A stretch of 64,000 nucleotides of DNA from Strigamia acuminata. Taxonomy: Eukaryota > Arthropoda > Chilopoda > Geophilomorpha > Linotaeniidae. Shown one piece after another: positions 35,451 to 46,890 of this stretch (position 1 is the first letter of the stretch; each line of letters starts with the position of its first letter). The position numbers and the translations under genes were made by a program. Under the pieces are notes generated by a model. That model saw only the letters and a program-made list of their open reading frames with translations, searched no databases and was not told the DNA's origin. The stretch is taken from assembly GCA_949358305.1 (NCBI GenBank), contig OX442315.1, forward strand, positions 11,992,427 through 12,056,426, given 5' to 3'.

Positions 35451-36519
35451 TTTCATTTTTACTTTTTTTTTTATAAATTTGAGTAAAAAATGGTAAGCAA
35501 TGAAATATTCTAGATGTCAGAATTAGGTGTATATAAATGGTTGAGATTAACAAAATTTATGTAGGCATAGCTCTATATATAGTTTATGTTATGGTTGGGG
35601 CTTGCTTGGTGAGAAATTTATTATTGTAGCAAGCTTTAGCTCACCTTTCCTTTCCCATTTATTCAATTCCAAACTTGTTACAATCCATTTACTTAATTTG
35701 AACCATTTTCTGTCTGCATGAATTAATTATCGTACTGCCTCGAATAAACGCCGGGGCTGGTGGAGCGGTGGCAATCGGTGATCGCCATAAATTAGTTGCA
35801 CACTATTTATTCTTAATTTCGCACTATTTTTAATTGTTTTCCTCACTACTTTTTTCCGCACTATTTGTACTGAATTTTACACTAAATGTTCTTTATTTGT
35901 TACTACTACCGGATAATCGGTAGTGTCTCTGTAGAAAAAAAATTAATGCGGGCGGCATGCTGGGCAATTAACGGTGTTTAAACGAGACTCAACGCCTATT
36001 TGAACCCGGCGCTAATTCGAGGAAAAACGATATGCTTATTAGCACTCAATTTGGACCTGGATTAAAGCAGCCATGCATGAGATAACTGTTATGACTAATA
36101 ATGTCATAATTTATCTCATTTGTAGCTGAAATTATTGATTTTTGAAATTTATTGAAATTTGGTAAAAAGAAAAGTTGTATTTTTCATGATGACTGAATTA
36201 ATAAGGGAAATAAAAATTTCATTTTAAAAGTTTTCACATAAAAGGGTTCCCTGCTTGATCCGTGTGTTTACATACATAACAAATTGAACATGAAAGCGAC
36301 GTTTTGGCCGTGCAGGCGAGCGCTCGGGAACGAATTCAATTCATGTTAATTCATTCTGGTGTGTGCATTTTGGTGTGCTGGAATTGCTTTATCACCTGTG
36401 AGAGAAAGATGAATTATGAAGCGTGCAAGGTTGCACTAGTTTGTGTTAATTTTGTTTTTATGAGGGGGGAAATGTGTTTAAGACTAATTTATTAATTGTC
36501 TTTTGTTTTTGTTTTATAG

Positions 36520-36591
36520 TGATCTGAGGTTCAATAAAATTCGAGAAGTACCTGCTCATATTTTCAAAGATCTCAAACATCTAAATACGTT
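36520..36591 (+). CDS. peroxidasin-like exon, LRR 1
   Basis: A 72-bp exon flanked by a TTTTATAG acceptor and a GTAAGT donor, phase 2 at both ends. It encodes one 24-residue leucine-rich repeat, beginning DLRFNKIREVPAHIF and ending LKHLNTL. In peroxidasins the first repeat begins DLRFN and ends NLNTL, and in vertebrates each repeat sits on its own 72-bp exon, so the fit is close. Peroxidasin is a secreted multidomain heme peroxidase (LRR, Ig, peroxidase, von Willebrand C) that makes hypobromous acid to cross-link collagen IV in basement membranes. Only the LRR part is visible here. Other LRR genes with 72-bp exons (glycoprotein-hormone-type receptors, Slit) are less likely given the repeat signatures. 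Confidence 0.8.
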
Positions 36592-36603
36592 GTAAGTATT
36601 TTT

Positions 36604-37050
36604 TGATGAAAAAATTATTTTTAGGCAAAAATAATTATTTTTAGACAAAAAATTATTTTTAGACAAAAAATTATTTTTAGACAAAAAATTATTTTTAGAC
36701 AAAAAAAATTATTTTTAGACAAAAAAATTATTTTTAGACAAAAAAATTATTTTTAGACAAAAAAATTATTTTTAGACAAAAAAATTATTTTTAGACAAAA
36801 AAATTATTTTTAGACAAAAAAATTATTTTTAGACAAAAAAATTATTTTTAGACAAAAAAATTATTTTTAGACAAAAAAAATTATTTTTAGACAAAAAAAT
36901 TATTTTTAGACTGAAAAAAAATGGCCGATCAGTAATTTTTTGTACATTTAATGGCCTGCTCACTGAACGTGTACGGCAAAATTAAACAATAAAAAATTCT
37001 TAAAATTGAAATAGCATCTTTAAGTCTAACTTAAGGTGTTTTTTTTTTCG
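36604..37050. repeat. 19-bp tandem repeat plus shared flank, copy 2
   Basis: About 16 units of ACAAAAAAATTATTTTTAG (36604-36912), then a flank with GTACATTTAATGG and GAAATAGCATCTTTAAGT that matches the flank of the 35124 array. It lies in the 533-bp intron between LRR exons 1 and 2 and makes up most of that intron. Confidence 0.85.
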
Positions 37051-37124
37051 TTTCATTAAATTTAAATAAATTATTGAAATGTAATTGTTTTTGGTTTTAT
37101 TTTTCTGTTTAAATTTAAATATAG

Positions 37125-37196
37125 ATTACTGAACAACAATCACATAATCCGATTAGAAAATGGAGCATTTAATGGACTGAAAGAGTTGCGGTATTT
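37125..37196 (+). CDS. peroxidasin-like exon, LRR 2
   Basis: A 72-bp exon with an AATATAG acceptor and a GTAAGT donor, same phase as its neighbours, so it splices in frame. It encodes LLNNNHIIRLENGAF followed by NGLKELRYL. The LLNNN start is the second-repeat signature of peroxidasin. The preceding intron is 533 bp and the following one 3217 bp. Confidence 0.8.
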
Positions 37197-37405
37197 GTAA
37201 GTATCTTGTAGCAATTAGTCAGCTTATGCTATTAAAGTGGCAAGACTCAAAAATCCCCCAAAACACTTGAATATAAAGTTTATATTGAATTTAATTTTGG
37301 CCACAGGAATGACTTCTGAACTTGAGTATTATCAATATCCCTTGCTGGTCAAAGACTAATTGGAAAACCTGGTCGCAGGGCACAATTGATTTTTAAGCTG
37401 TTCGA

Positions 37406-37800
37406 ACTCGTGAGAAATTGCTCAAAATTATCCGGATAATTTTTTCTCACCTTTGTGGTATTACTACAGTTCGCGCCCGGTATCTTGATGCTATATTCTG
37501 TGCAGACGATTTTCTAATTCTAGTTATTTAGCAGTATTAAGCCTAATATTAGGCCTAATAATGCTAAAATAAAAGTTAATAAACGACAATAAACTCATTA
37601 TTTAAAGTAATTTACAGTCCCAATTAACTTGTTGCACCAAAATGAGCTTATTGCGCAGGTCTGCCAAATGACGACTGGAATTAGTAAATCAACTGCGCAG
37701 TATGTATTTAGCATCAAGATACTGGGTGTGAATTTGTTGTAAGAGCACGAGTGCAAGAAAAATTATCCTGATAATTTTTCAGCACGAGTGGTATTCGGTA
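37406..37800. mobile_element. MITE with about 100-bp inverted repeats
   Basis: Left and right arms (about 37406-37508 and 37696-37800) are imperfect inverted copies. The inner part shares GTATCTTGATGCTA with its complement, and the outer part has ATTATCCGGATAAT against ATTATCCTGATAAT. It lies in the second peroxidasin-like intron and has no ORF. Confidence 0.65.
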
Positions 37801-38249
37801 AGATAACACCACGAGTCGGTTCGAGGCCGAAGAAATTTTTTCGGAAAAGCCAGTTGGTTGAGAACCGACGAGTGGTATCTTCTTACTAAATAAGCTTACT
37901 CCTTCGGCTAAATAAAAGATTATTTATAATTTTTTTTGCACTTATAGTATCACAGATAAAAATTTCCAAGCACAAAGTTGTAGAGCATGGTACGATTGGT
38001 TAGAATTGTTATTGCGCTAAGAATTTTTCACTGGAAGTGATGAATGTGGGTTGTATTTTAATTACACTTAAGCAATAATGAAAACCTGTGGGGGCAGCTA
38101 AACAAAATCATTTTGTAATTTTTAATTGAAAATTCTGGAGCTCGCTTTTCTTACACATCTACATTTTCTAAATTCTAACTAATTATGCTACTTTACAACC
38201 TTTGTTTATGGAAATTTTGACGTAGAACTACGTCTTTCTTCGCACTAAA

Positions 38250-38424
38250 GCTGAGTTCACACTTGTGTTCACACTAGACGCAACGCAAGGAAAAATTAGT
38301 CAAACGCAACGCAGTCTGTTCACACTATAGGGCACATGTGAACAGAGCTGAAACAATTGATGTTGCGTCTGGCCAATTAGATGGTTTCAATGAAACCTGG
38401 AATTGGATCTAGTTCTAGAACTAT
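38250..38424. repeat. dispersed repeat with GTTCACAC motif, copy 1
   Basis: About 175 bp closely similar to 47690-47868: ACTTGTGTTCACACTAG, AAAAATTAGTCAAACGCAAC, GTGAACAGAGCTGAAACAAT and GGATCTAGTTCTAGAACTAT occur in the same order in both. Probably a transposon family. Confidence 0.8.
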
Positions 38425-38537
38425 TTCCAGTACCCCTAAATGGCGGCCTGTTTCCATCTGGCAAAGTCTCGCCAACCAGACGTGAATCGACGAGAGTTGG
38501 AGTGGATCGTGATTGTTGGTGCATTCAATCCTTAATT

Positions 38538-38899
38538 CTGGGCGCACACATACCGCGATTTTGGATCACGTCGCGATTGCGTTGCTATTGCGCATGCGCA
38601 AATGACGTCATTTCCTTCGCGCCGGTTTGAAATCTTCTTTTGAAAATAGTACTTGTCCCAAGTACTATTTTGCCCGCGATTCATGTCGCAGCCAATCTGT
38701 GAGCTGTGTGAAATGACGTTATTTCATCAACATTTTCAACTGAAATGGCGGGCAGGTTTTTTGGATCAGAAATGACGTCATAACATTGAAATAGCAAAGC
38801 TGGAATAGCTACATGTGTGTAGCATTGCGCGCGGTTCACAGGGCGATTTTGCTTGCGAAATCGTGACGCGATGCGAAATCGCGATATGTCTGCGCCCAG
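38538..38899. mobile_element. MITE, CTGGGCGCACACAT family, copy 2
   Basis: Second copy of the element at 3481-3783, with the same ends. It is 362 bp long because of extra internal sequence near 38712-38770. It has TGCGCATGCGCA at 38589-38600 and TGACGTCA at 38603-38610 and 38773-38780. The central palindrome is at 38643-38671. Inserted in the second peroxidasin-like intron. Confidence 0.85.
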
Positions 38900-40413
38900 C
38901 ATAATAGACAAACTCACTTCTCCTTGAATGATTTATAGAAGTGAATTCTCAATTGAACCATTAAAAACTGAACCTAACTAGAAAGATGGCTACCTATGGT
39001 ACAACATGTGGTAACGATAGCCAATAGCAGGTTCAGAAGAGAAAAGTCACTTCTATAAGTTTAAGAAGTGATTTCAATTTTACTTCATCTTAATTCTCAT
39101 GTTTAAATTCTTTCAAGTTGACTTCTTAAAGATATGGTGTAAGAAACGTCACATCCAGTTTAAAGAAGTCATTTCAAACGAATAAGTCAATTTGTCTTGA
39201 GGATTGAATGCACATTAGGCGCATTCAAAGTTTTGGTTTTTACGGTGTTTATAAACGGTTTTTACAAACGGAATGGCATCAAAAGCAGACAAAAACCATT
39301 ATCAAAAAACCACAAAAACCAAAACCACGACTGGAGTGGTTTATGAATCGGTTGATGCCGGGTTTTGGTTTTTACAACCAAATTCAAAATGGCCGCCTCG
39401 AACGTTAGATCGATTTATCAGACTTTCAAGTGTCGTAAACGCTTTCGGGTGAAGCATCCACCTTCCAAAATGTGAGTAAATGCTAAATTATGTTTAAATA
39501 AGTGGCCATAACCAGAAATTGTCGGTTGAATGAAAAAATAATAATTTTGCACTATGTACTCGCACAATTGAGATGCAAAAACGACATAACAAACGGGCCT
39601 AAGAACGAACGCATTCACGGTTATAGGTGCGTTTTTGCATACTATGTCGTCCATTTGTATAAATGGCATAAACCGCATAAACGTAAACTTTGAACGAACC
39701 TATTGATTTTGTTTTGTAAATTTTTCAAAACCCTATTCTTTTATTTACAGTTTCTTTTGAAATAGAACTATTGTAATATTTGAAAGAGTCACATAAAAGG
39801 TTAATGGGGGCCTACATGACTGAGTTATGTATGTTTTTACACAGCCTAGTGGAGGATAACCACATTAATGTATATATTAATGTGGCAAATTAATGTGATT
39901 TAAAGGATAACTGCTATTATTGTACAACTGTCATCACAAAAGTGATGTACAGTAATGTTACAAGTTGTATGTCACAGTGCTTGAAACAAACCACAATCCA
40001 TTTATTTTGGGACCAATTTCTTGTTTCCTGGATATTGGCTTTTTACATCACTTAGAAATGCTAAAGAGACAAGAGAAGTGTGAAGAAAAAGAAAGGAAAA
40101 AAAAAGTTTCAAGTGAAAATGTGCAGCTGTGGAGGTCGTGATGGAAATCTTCTTATATCTTGCAATTGCAGGATTGGTTTCAACTGAAAACTTTTGTGTA
40201 GACAAAGCAGATTAAATTTGTATATATGTATATATATGGATATATATATATATGATTTGTTGGAAATTTAAATAAATTATTTAACATATTGAAATTGATC
40301 ACTTTAAGGGCTTAAGGTGTCAGAAATGACAGGAAAAGTAAAAAACCACAACGAAGAAGGAAGGAGAAGAAATTGATATTAAAATCGTATGTTTTCTTTT
40401 TCTATTTTGAAAG

Positions 40414-40485
40414 GTACTTATACAAAAATCGAATTAAAGTCATAGAAGCAAAGGCGTTTCAAGGATTGACAAAATTGGAGCAGCT
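40414..40485 (+). CDS. peroxidasin-like exon, LRR 3
   Basis: A 72-bp exon with a TTTTGAAAG acceptor and a GTGAGT donor, phase 2. It encodes YLYKNRIKVIEAKAF followed by QGLTKLEQL. YLYKN and the ending LEQL are the third-repeat signatures of peroxidasin. The following intron is 3340 bp. Confidence 0.82.
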
Positions 40486-40925
40486 GTGAGTATATCAAAT
40501 AATATTAATTTGATTTTTTTTTTTAATTTTAATTTTTTTTTTATATATTTAAATTTTATTCTGCATTTATTAAATTTTAGTTAGATGGCATTTAAAGTGG
40601 GTAACATAAGTAATTTATTTTTTTTTTATTTTTTTTTGTTGTGATTTTGAAATAGAAATAGTCTAGTTCATTATAAATGCAAATTTATACATTTACTAAT
40701 AGAAAATGAAGCAATTTAGATGCAATTTAGATTCCAAGAAAGAAAGAAAGGGGAATGTTGAAGCGAAGAAAATACATTAAAAAAGATTTTTTTTTTAATA
40801 AAGAGAATTAATTTTTTTTTTTTTACATTCTTGACATTTTATTGTGATTAGAATTATTTAATAACCAAATTGTTATGTATGTTAATTTATGGTGATGGGT
40901 CAATATTCTTGACTAAAGGTGGAAA

Positions 40926-41163
40926 CACGAGGAAGCGGGTAAAATTCGAAAGCTTGCGAGCACGAGTTGAAAGAGTGGGTCATCATCACACATGCAAGCT
41001 TCAAGTTGGTAAAATCAAACGGAGTTTGATTGGAGCGTGTGAATGCAAGCACGCTTAAAAGCAATATTTTGGAGCCAAACTCTTGGGTTTGCTCAAGTGG
41101 GAATGAATTTACTCGCTTCCTCTTCACTTGCAAGCTTTTGAAGTTTACCCGCTGGTGCTTGTG
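40926..41163. mobile_element. MITE with CACRAG-GCGGGTAAA ends
   Basis: A 238-bp segment with imperfect inverted ends: CACGAGGAAGCGGGTAAA on the left against TTTACCCGCTGGTGCTTGTG on the right, continuing into AAGCTTGC/GCAAGCTT. Intronic, no ORF. Confidence 0.65.
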
Positions 41164-41494
41164 CCGTTTTAAAATATAGGCGAACCCAGGCAGGATTAAA
41201 GGGGGGTGAGATGACAGTTGCCTTGTGTTCCCTGATTCTAAAGAGCCCTCTGGTGCATGTAGAAAAGGTATTTATTCAGATAAAAATGCATGGTTTTGTA
41301 AAAAATGTAATTTAAAAAAAAAAAATTAAATTGTTTTAACATATTACCTCGCTTTAAGCAGCAAGCCGGTGTACATGAAATTATCAACTTTTGAAAATTT
41401 CAATCACAAAGCTTTGGTATGCCAGAATAAAAAAGAACATGCGGGTAAAAGTTAAAGGGTTTTTTGTGTTTTTTTTTGCTTCTAAACTCTATAT

Positions 41495-41960
41495 TTAGAA
41501 AGTCTAATAAAACGGCTCTGTCCGCCTGTTCGTCCGTCTGTCTGCATCATTTTCTCAAAAACTAAAACAGCTAGAGCCAAACGAACAACGGCAATGAACT
41601 CAGCATACCTGTATTAGGTTCCTAAGGTATTTTCGTATTTTCCCGACCTCCGGTTTAATTAATAAACTGGTTTTACTAGACTTTTAGCAGTCTATTACAG
41701 ACTGATACCGGAAATAACGTATTATATTACATCAATGGTCAGCTCCTATTGGCTGTAACCACAAAACGTTTATCGGACGTATCAAAATGTGTGTGTTACG
41801 TCCGAACGCCCTATGGCGACGTGTTGTCGCCCGTCTGTGCATTTCTCGAACCCGAAAACTCCACATTATTATCTTTTATTATGGTGTTTTATTTAGGGAC
41901 AGACGGACAGATGTATTTCTATACAGAAAAGTGTAGAAGAGGTTTAGAAGTCTAATATGT
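41495..41960. repeat. possible dispersed element
   Basis: Starts at AGTCTAATAAAACGGCTCTG with a CGTCCGTCTGTCTGC run and a CTCAAAAACTAAAACAGCTAG segment of a type common in invertebrate repeats. Ends near AGTCTAATATG. AGTCTAATA occurs at both ends as a direct repeat. No coding capacity is recognised. Confidence 0.35.
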
Positions 41961-42998
41961 AATGCTTCCCTGCATTACAGATATTTACTTGTTTTTAAAT
42001 AAAAATGCTTAGATGAATTGTCACGATTAATTCGGTGTTGGGGAATTAATTAAACAAATTTATCGCGCAAATCTGCACTATACAGGCATTCGGCTTAAAG
42101 CGGGGTGATACAGTAGGTGAACTGATGACGTTTTTCAGTACTAAAGGGCAGGCGTTGTCGCAGAAGTTACACCTAATCAGTTAAAATTCTTGCAAATAAC
42201 TTTTAAAAGATAATTTTTTTTATTATTGACTAATTTTTCAATATGTTGTCTAAAAAATAAAAATGTTGTTTAGTCTGAACTCTAAATGACTCTTCGAATG
42301 CATCTACTATATTCCTATGAAGCAGTGAACATCACTGGAAGTTGGTGAAAATGACTGGAAACCTAAGCAAATCACTGTGAATCACAATTAGCCATCTGGT
42401 GCTACCTTGATTAACAATGCAACTCAACGGCATAGTGAATTACTGCTCCTATGAGGGCTGTAGGCACAGAAACTTTAATAAGCAAGCGTAAATGATTTAA
42501 GATTGCAGTAAACTAGTGCAATTTCAATGATTTACAATGACTTAATTAAACAGGCTTTCATTTCACTAGTGATTTGCAATAATGAAGAATAGTTGCATTT
42601 AACTAAACAAGATTTTTATACAACATTTTTAACAACAAGAATTAAACTGCTTAGAAGAACAATAAATTAATTTAAAGAATTGGACAAATATTGAAGAGTT
42701 TAGAGAATTCAAAACTACGGCAACGAGGTGTGAAAATTGTTAATATCTTGCTGGCACTAAAAAAATTCTTTGTTTGGACTCCATGTGCTAATAGATCAGA
42801 TCATTATGAACTTATTAGGAAAAAAATTAAATCGTTACGACTTATTTTAATGTGTGAAAACAAGGAAAAACAATAACATGAAAGTGTATCGGCAAATGGC
42901 GGCGCCATCTATTTTTCAAAGTGGGCGTGAATTAGGGATTACGCTTACAATTCTAAATGGGCTTTGTAGTGTTTTTAACTCTCGGAGGCATAACACCA

Positions 42999-43338
42999 CT
43001 TGTTCACACCAGAAAGTTTGGGCTAGCCCAAAGTTTAAATCTAGTTCTGGTTGTTGGTGCGAACGCATCTAGCCCAAAATTATCTACTGTAGTTTAAAAT
43101 TTTTTTAACTAGATAATTCTAATCCAGTTGTGTGAACAAGATAATGGCCAAAGAACTAGATAATTGCCAAGGTCACTTCTCATGGTCAGTTGATTGTCTA
43201 TTGGCTGCGTGCTAGCTTAAATATGTGGCTTTTTGCTTTTTGGTGCGCGCACACTAGCCCGAACTTTTTAAGCCAATATCAGGCCAGAACCAGATTTAAA
43301 CTTTGGGCTAACAACCCAAACTTTTTGGTGCGAACAAG
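42999..43338. mobile_element. MITE with CTTGTTCACACC ends
   Basis: A 340-bp element. CTTGTTCACACCAGAAAGTT on the left is inverted as AACTTTTTGGTGCGAACAAG on the right, and the match continues inward over about 55 bp (AAAGTTTAAATCTRGTTCTGG, read in parts). Intronic, non-coding. Confidence 0.8.
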
Positions 43339-43825
43339 GTTTAAGGGTAAAATGTACCTGTTTTGGTATAAGGCATTACGTGTTTAGGGGCAATTTTTAA
43401 GTCAATAAGTTAAAGTTCCGTCTAGGTTTATGTAAGTGCGCTACCAATTTTATAGAGGGCACTAGTGGTGGGTTTAAACACTACTGGCAAAAGCCAAAAG
43501 CTGTTAACTGAAGCGCTCTTTACTAAAACAGCGAAGCCTGTTTAATAGTTTTGCTGGAGTTTTAAGGGACAGAAAATTTCTATTTAGCATAATTAATTAA
43601 ATGACTGTCACAAGACTTCAAATTTCAGTTTGATACAAACAAAATCACAATTTTCAGACAAAAAAAGCTGAATAGAAAAAAAAAATTCTTATTCAAGAAA
43701 GTGGTTGCCCCTAAACGCTTGGCTAAAATACAGCCATTGCTGACTCAATTAGTGCAGATGATGTTGAATGTTTCTGAGTTGATTATCCACATTTTAATTA
43801 AGTTAATTAATTCTTTCGTTTTCAG

Positions 43826-43897
43826 ATACCTACATTTCAACAGATTAGAATCTTTGGAAGTTGACACATTCTCCGATTTCAGGTCGTTGGATAGATT
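43826..43897 (+). CDS. peroxidasin-like exon, LRR 4
   Basis: A 72-bp exon with a CGTTTTCAG acceptor and a GTAAGT donor, phase 2. It encodes YLHFNRLESLEVDTF followed by SDFRSLDRL. The YLHFN start is the fourth-repeat signature of peroxidasin. The following intron is 1628 bp. Confidence 0.82.
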
Positions 43898-44631
43898 GTA
43901 AGTTCTCCTTTACTTTTTTATCGATCTTTTTTTAAACACGTTTCATTAACATCGATGATCTCATAGTCAGGATCGAAAATTAATTTTAAACTGCGTTAAC
44001 GAATACGGGGGAAAAAAGGGAGAGAAAAGATTGATTATGCAACGCAATTCTAATTGAAGTCGTTTTTTTAATTTAAAAATAATGAAGTTTGAGTTTTTTC
44101 TTTCAATATAATAGACTAAATTTAATTAAAAATCCAGATGGGGATCGATAATCGCAAGAATAATTCATATTCATCTCAGGACGTTTGAGAGTTGAGAATG
44201 AGGGAATTAAAAATGACGTCACATTCATTAGAAAATGTGCTAATTAGGCCTTTTAACAACATACTCTGGTGACATTTATTAGAAGAAAGTTGTTTGTGCG
44301 TAAAGTTGGTGCTAATTTATTGTTTTATCAAGTATAATTACATTAATTTATGGATATCTTAGGGTAATCTTCACAAAGTTGCAATTATATTTTGGGTAAG
44401 GACGAGCAAAATGGAATTTTAATAATTTATTTGTGCAATTTTTAGAAGGATAAATTTTTTTTTGCTATTTTTTTTTCTTTTTTTTTCTTTTTATTGTACT
44501 GGAAAGCTAAAAAGAATTTTTTTGTACATTGCTGACGTACAGCCACCATTTTGAATTTAAAATATTTATTTAATTCGGTTGAATTAGGAGCAAAAAACAT
44601 ACATCGGTTCAAAATAGTGTTTTCTTTAAAG

Positions 44632-44690
44632 CAGTGGTTCTTACACCTTTTTGGAGTCAGGCACCCTTTAGATCAACAGATTAAACACAT
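44632..44690. mobile_element. hAT-like terminal sequence
   Basis: CAGTGGTTCTTACACCTTTT followed by GGAGTCAGGCACCCTTTAGA resembles the common hAT/Charlie-type end. No opposite end was found, so it is a possible truncated copy in an intron. Confidence 0.4.
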
Positions 44691-45525
44691 TTTGCATCTT
44701 GCGGAATTAAATACCGGTATACCATTTGTACATTAAATAATGCATTTCATAATACGGTACAATTGAAAAATTTTTTTTGAAAATGCATTTATATTTGACA
44801 AATAATAATATTGGGGACGCATTTAATACGATTAACCTTGGGTTTTTTTTTTTTCTAAATAAAATAGAAATAAATTTCTCGATGTTTTAGGGGAAAAGGA
44901 AATTCCTTTCAATTATTTATATATTTATCTTATTTCATTGCTCAGTTTGATGTGTTTTCGCAGAATTTCCAATTAAAGAGTTTTCTTCTTTTTTTTTGAA
45001 AAAAAATAAGATTTAATTCAAAATTTATCCTTGGGGTTTATTTATATTACTGATTAAGTGTGAAATTCATGAATCATAATAGGTCTTAAGACAAGTTATG
45101 ACTGTTCTTAATCCGATTTTTACGACTCTACATTGAAATTATTTAAGTGATCCTTTTTTGTTCTTCAATGATTCATTGAAATGGAAAAAAAAATGTTTTT
45201 TTGTATTATCACATGACATAAAAAATTAAACTTTTATATCTTGTTCATTAAATTGTGAACCCGTTCAAGTTTTTGTTCATCGCCATGTGAACGCGTTTGC
45301 GTTCGCAGTCACTAAAATTTTTTTCAAAGTGAACTAAGTTCAAGTTCATGAACATGAATCAAAAGTTCACGTTCATTTTTCAGATTCACGAACTTCATTC
45401 ATGAACTAATTAACGTCGTTCATGAACGCAAACTATTAGTTCGCGTTCGATAAATGACACTTGATACATGAATGGTTATCAATCATTTATGAGTTTTTAT
45501 ATATTATTATTTTTTTATATGACAG

Positions 45526-45597
45526 ATTCTTACATAATAATAAGTTGGTCAAGATACCACCAGGGGCGTTTAGGAATCTCAACTCTTTAAGGCGCTT
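45526..45597 (+). CDS. peroxidasin-like exon, LRR 5
   Basis: A 72-bp exon with an ATATGACAG acceptor and a GTAAGT donor, phase 2. It encodes FLHNNKLVKIPPGAF followed by RNLNSLRRL. FLHNN is the fifth-repeat signature of peroxidasin. The next exon should carry RLDSN and a cysteine-rich C-terminal cap (CDC-type). I searched the rest of the window by eye and did not find it, so either the next intron is over 18 kb or I missed it. Confidence 0.82.
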
Positions 45598-45974
45598 GTA
45601 AGTCCATATTTTATTTTATTTTAAATTTGTTGTAAAGTGATGTTTAAAGTGTGCTTTTATGTTTATGGTGGTGTTGAGGAAAGGTTTTATGAATTAGTCC
45701 TTGAATTTTGGATTAGGCTAAATGAAGGGAGGTTTGTTTATTATAGAGCAACTGTAGCTTTTTATTGTTTGGTTGGATTAAGTAAATTTTAGAAGTTTAA
45801 AATAATTTCACTAGGCGTTTAAAAGTCTAATTGCAATTAAAAGATGACAATATAGAAGAAAGAGCAGATAAGAGCGAGATTATGTGTCGAGTGTGGAGAT
45901 GTTGTCAACATATGCTTTTTAAAGCTAGGTTCACACTAATGTCACCCATTCAAATTTTACATATTTAATGCTTA

Positions 45975-46890
45975 TACATATTTAATTTTCACCCAATTAG
46001 TTTTTCGCTATTTAATTGTCATCCATTTAATTTTTCGCTATTTAATTGTCACCCATTTAATATTTTGCTATTTAATTGTCACCCATTTAATTTTTCGCCT
46101 ATTCAATAGAGAGTTTGCGGGATGCATTTTTCCCTTACAGTTAAAGACTATACGGTATAAAAATAGTGTAAGGAAAAAATGATAAATTAAGTTTTTGCGG
46201 GCTGCACATTTCTCTTATCACTACACTATTTCAGCCAACTACTGACAGTTAGTAATTTTGGGCCTAAAAATTCAATTTGGGGGCGTAAATGTGCAAATTT
46301 CTGCATAAAATTCCATTATTATGCCTATAAAGTATAGTTTTGGGCCTAAAATTCAATTTTGGGCCTCACTTATCATTCAATCTACGTACCTATGACTGAT
46401 GTGTTTGATCGGGACAACAAAATAATCGCCATTTGCAATGGGCGGAGCTAACAATATAGTGTTCTCAATTCTGATTGGCTGCGCTATATTTTAATTTAGT
46501 GTTGAAAACGATACACTAAAGATATTTCCCTTACGATATGGCACTAAAATAGTGTATCGTAGAGCAAAATAAGGGAAAAATGCATCCCGCAAACTCTCTA
46601 GTGTCACCCATTTAATTTTTCGCTATTTAATTGTCACTTTTCATTGTCAATCATTTAATTGTTGTCACTTTTCATTGTCAATCATTCAATTGTCGTCCAT
46701 TTTATTGTTACGTACCGGCATTTAATTGTCGTCATTTAATTGTGACCATTTAATTGTCACCATTTAATTGTTGCTCCTTTAATTGTAACCCATTCAATTG
46801 TCACCCATTCAATTGTCACCTATTTAATTGTCAGCTTTTCAATTGCCACCATCTCAATTGCCACCTATTTAATTGTCACCCATTTAAACG
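45975..46890. repeat. ATTTAATTGTCACCC tandem array, split by a MITE
   Basis: Units based on TATTTAATTGTCACCCATTT (about 30 bp per double unit with TAATTTTTCGC) run from about 45975 to 46108, are interrupted at 46109-46598, and continue to about 46890 in more diverged 15-17-bp form. Confidence 0.85.
46109..46598. mobile_element. MITE inserted in the tandem array, TA duplication
   Basis: A 490-bp element with ends GAGAGTTTGCGGGATGCATT and its exact complement AATGCATCCCGCAAACTCTC, flanked by TA on each side (46107-46108, 46599-46600). Its interior has repeated GGGCCTAAAATTCAATTTTG-type lines and AATAGTGTA segments in both orientations. TA target use suggests a Tc1/mariner-like enzyme. No ORF. 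Confidence 0.9.

Noticed and set aside
36604-36912. CRISPR-like regular repeats
   Set aside because: Repeats are contiguous with no unique spacers, in a eukaryotic intron: a minisatellite, not a CRISPR array.
45230-45440. Cluster of GTTCATGAAC palindromes as a possible regulatory array
   Set aside because: Spacing is irregular, motifs are degenerate and it lies in an intron; more likely a decayed repeat, and no boundaries could be drawn.
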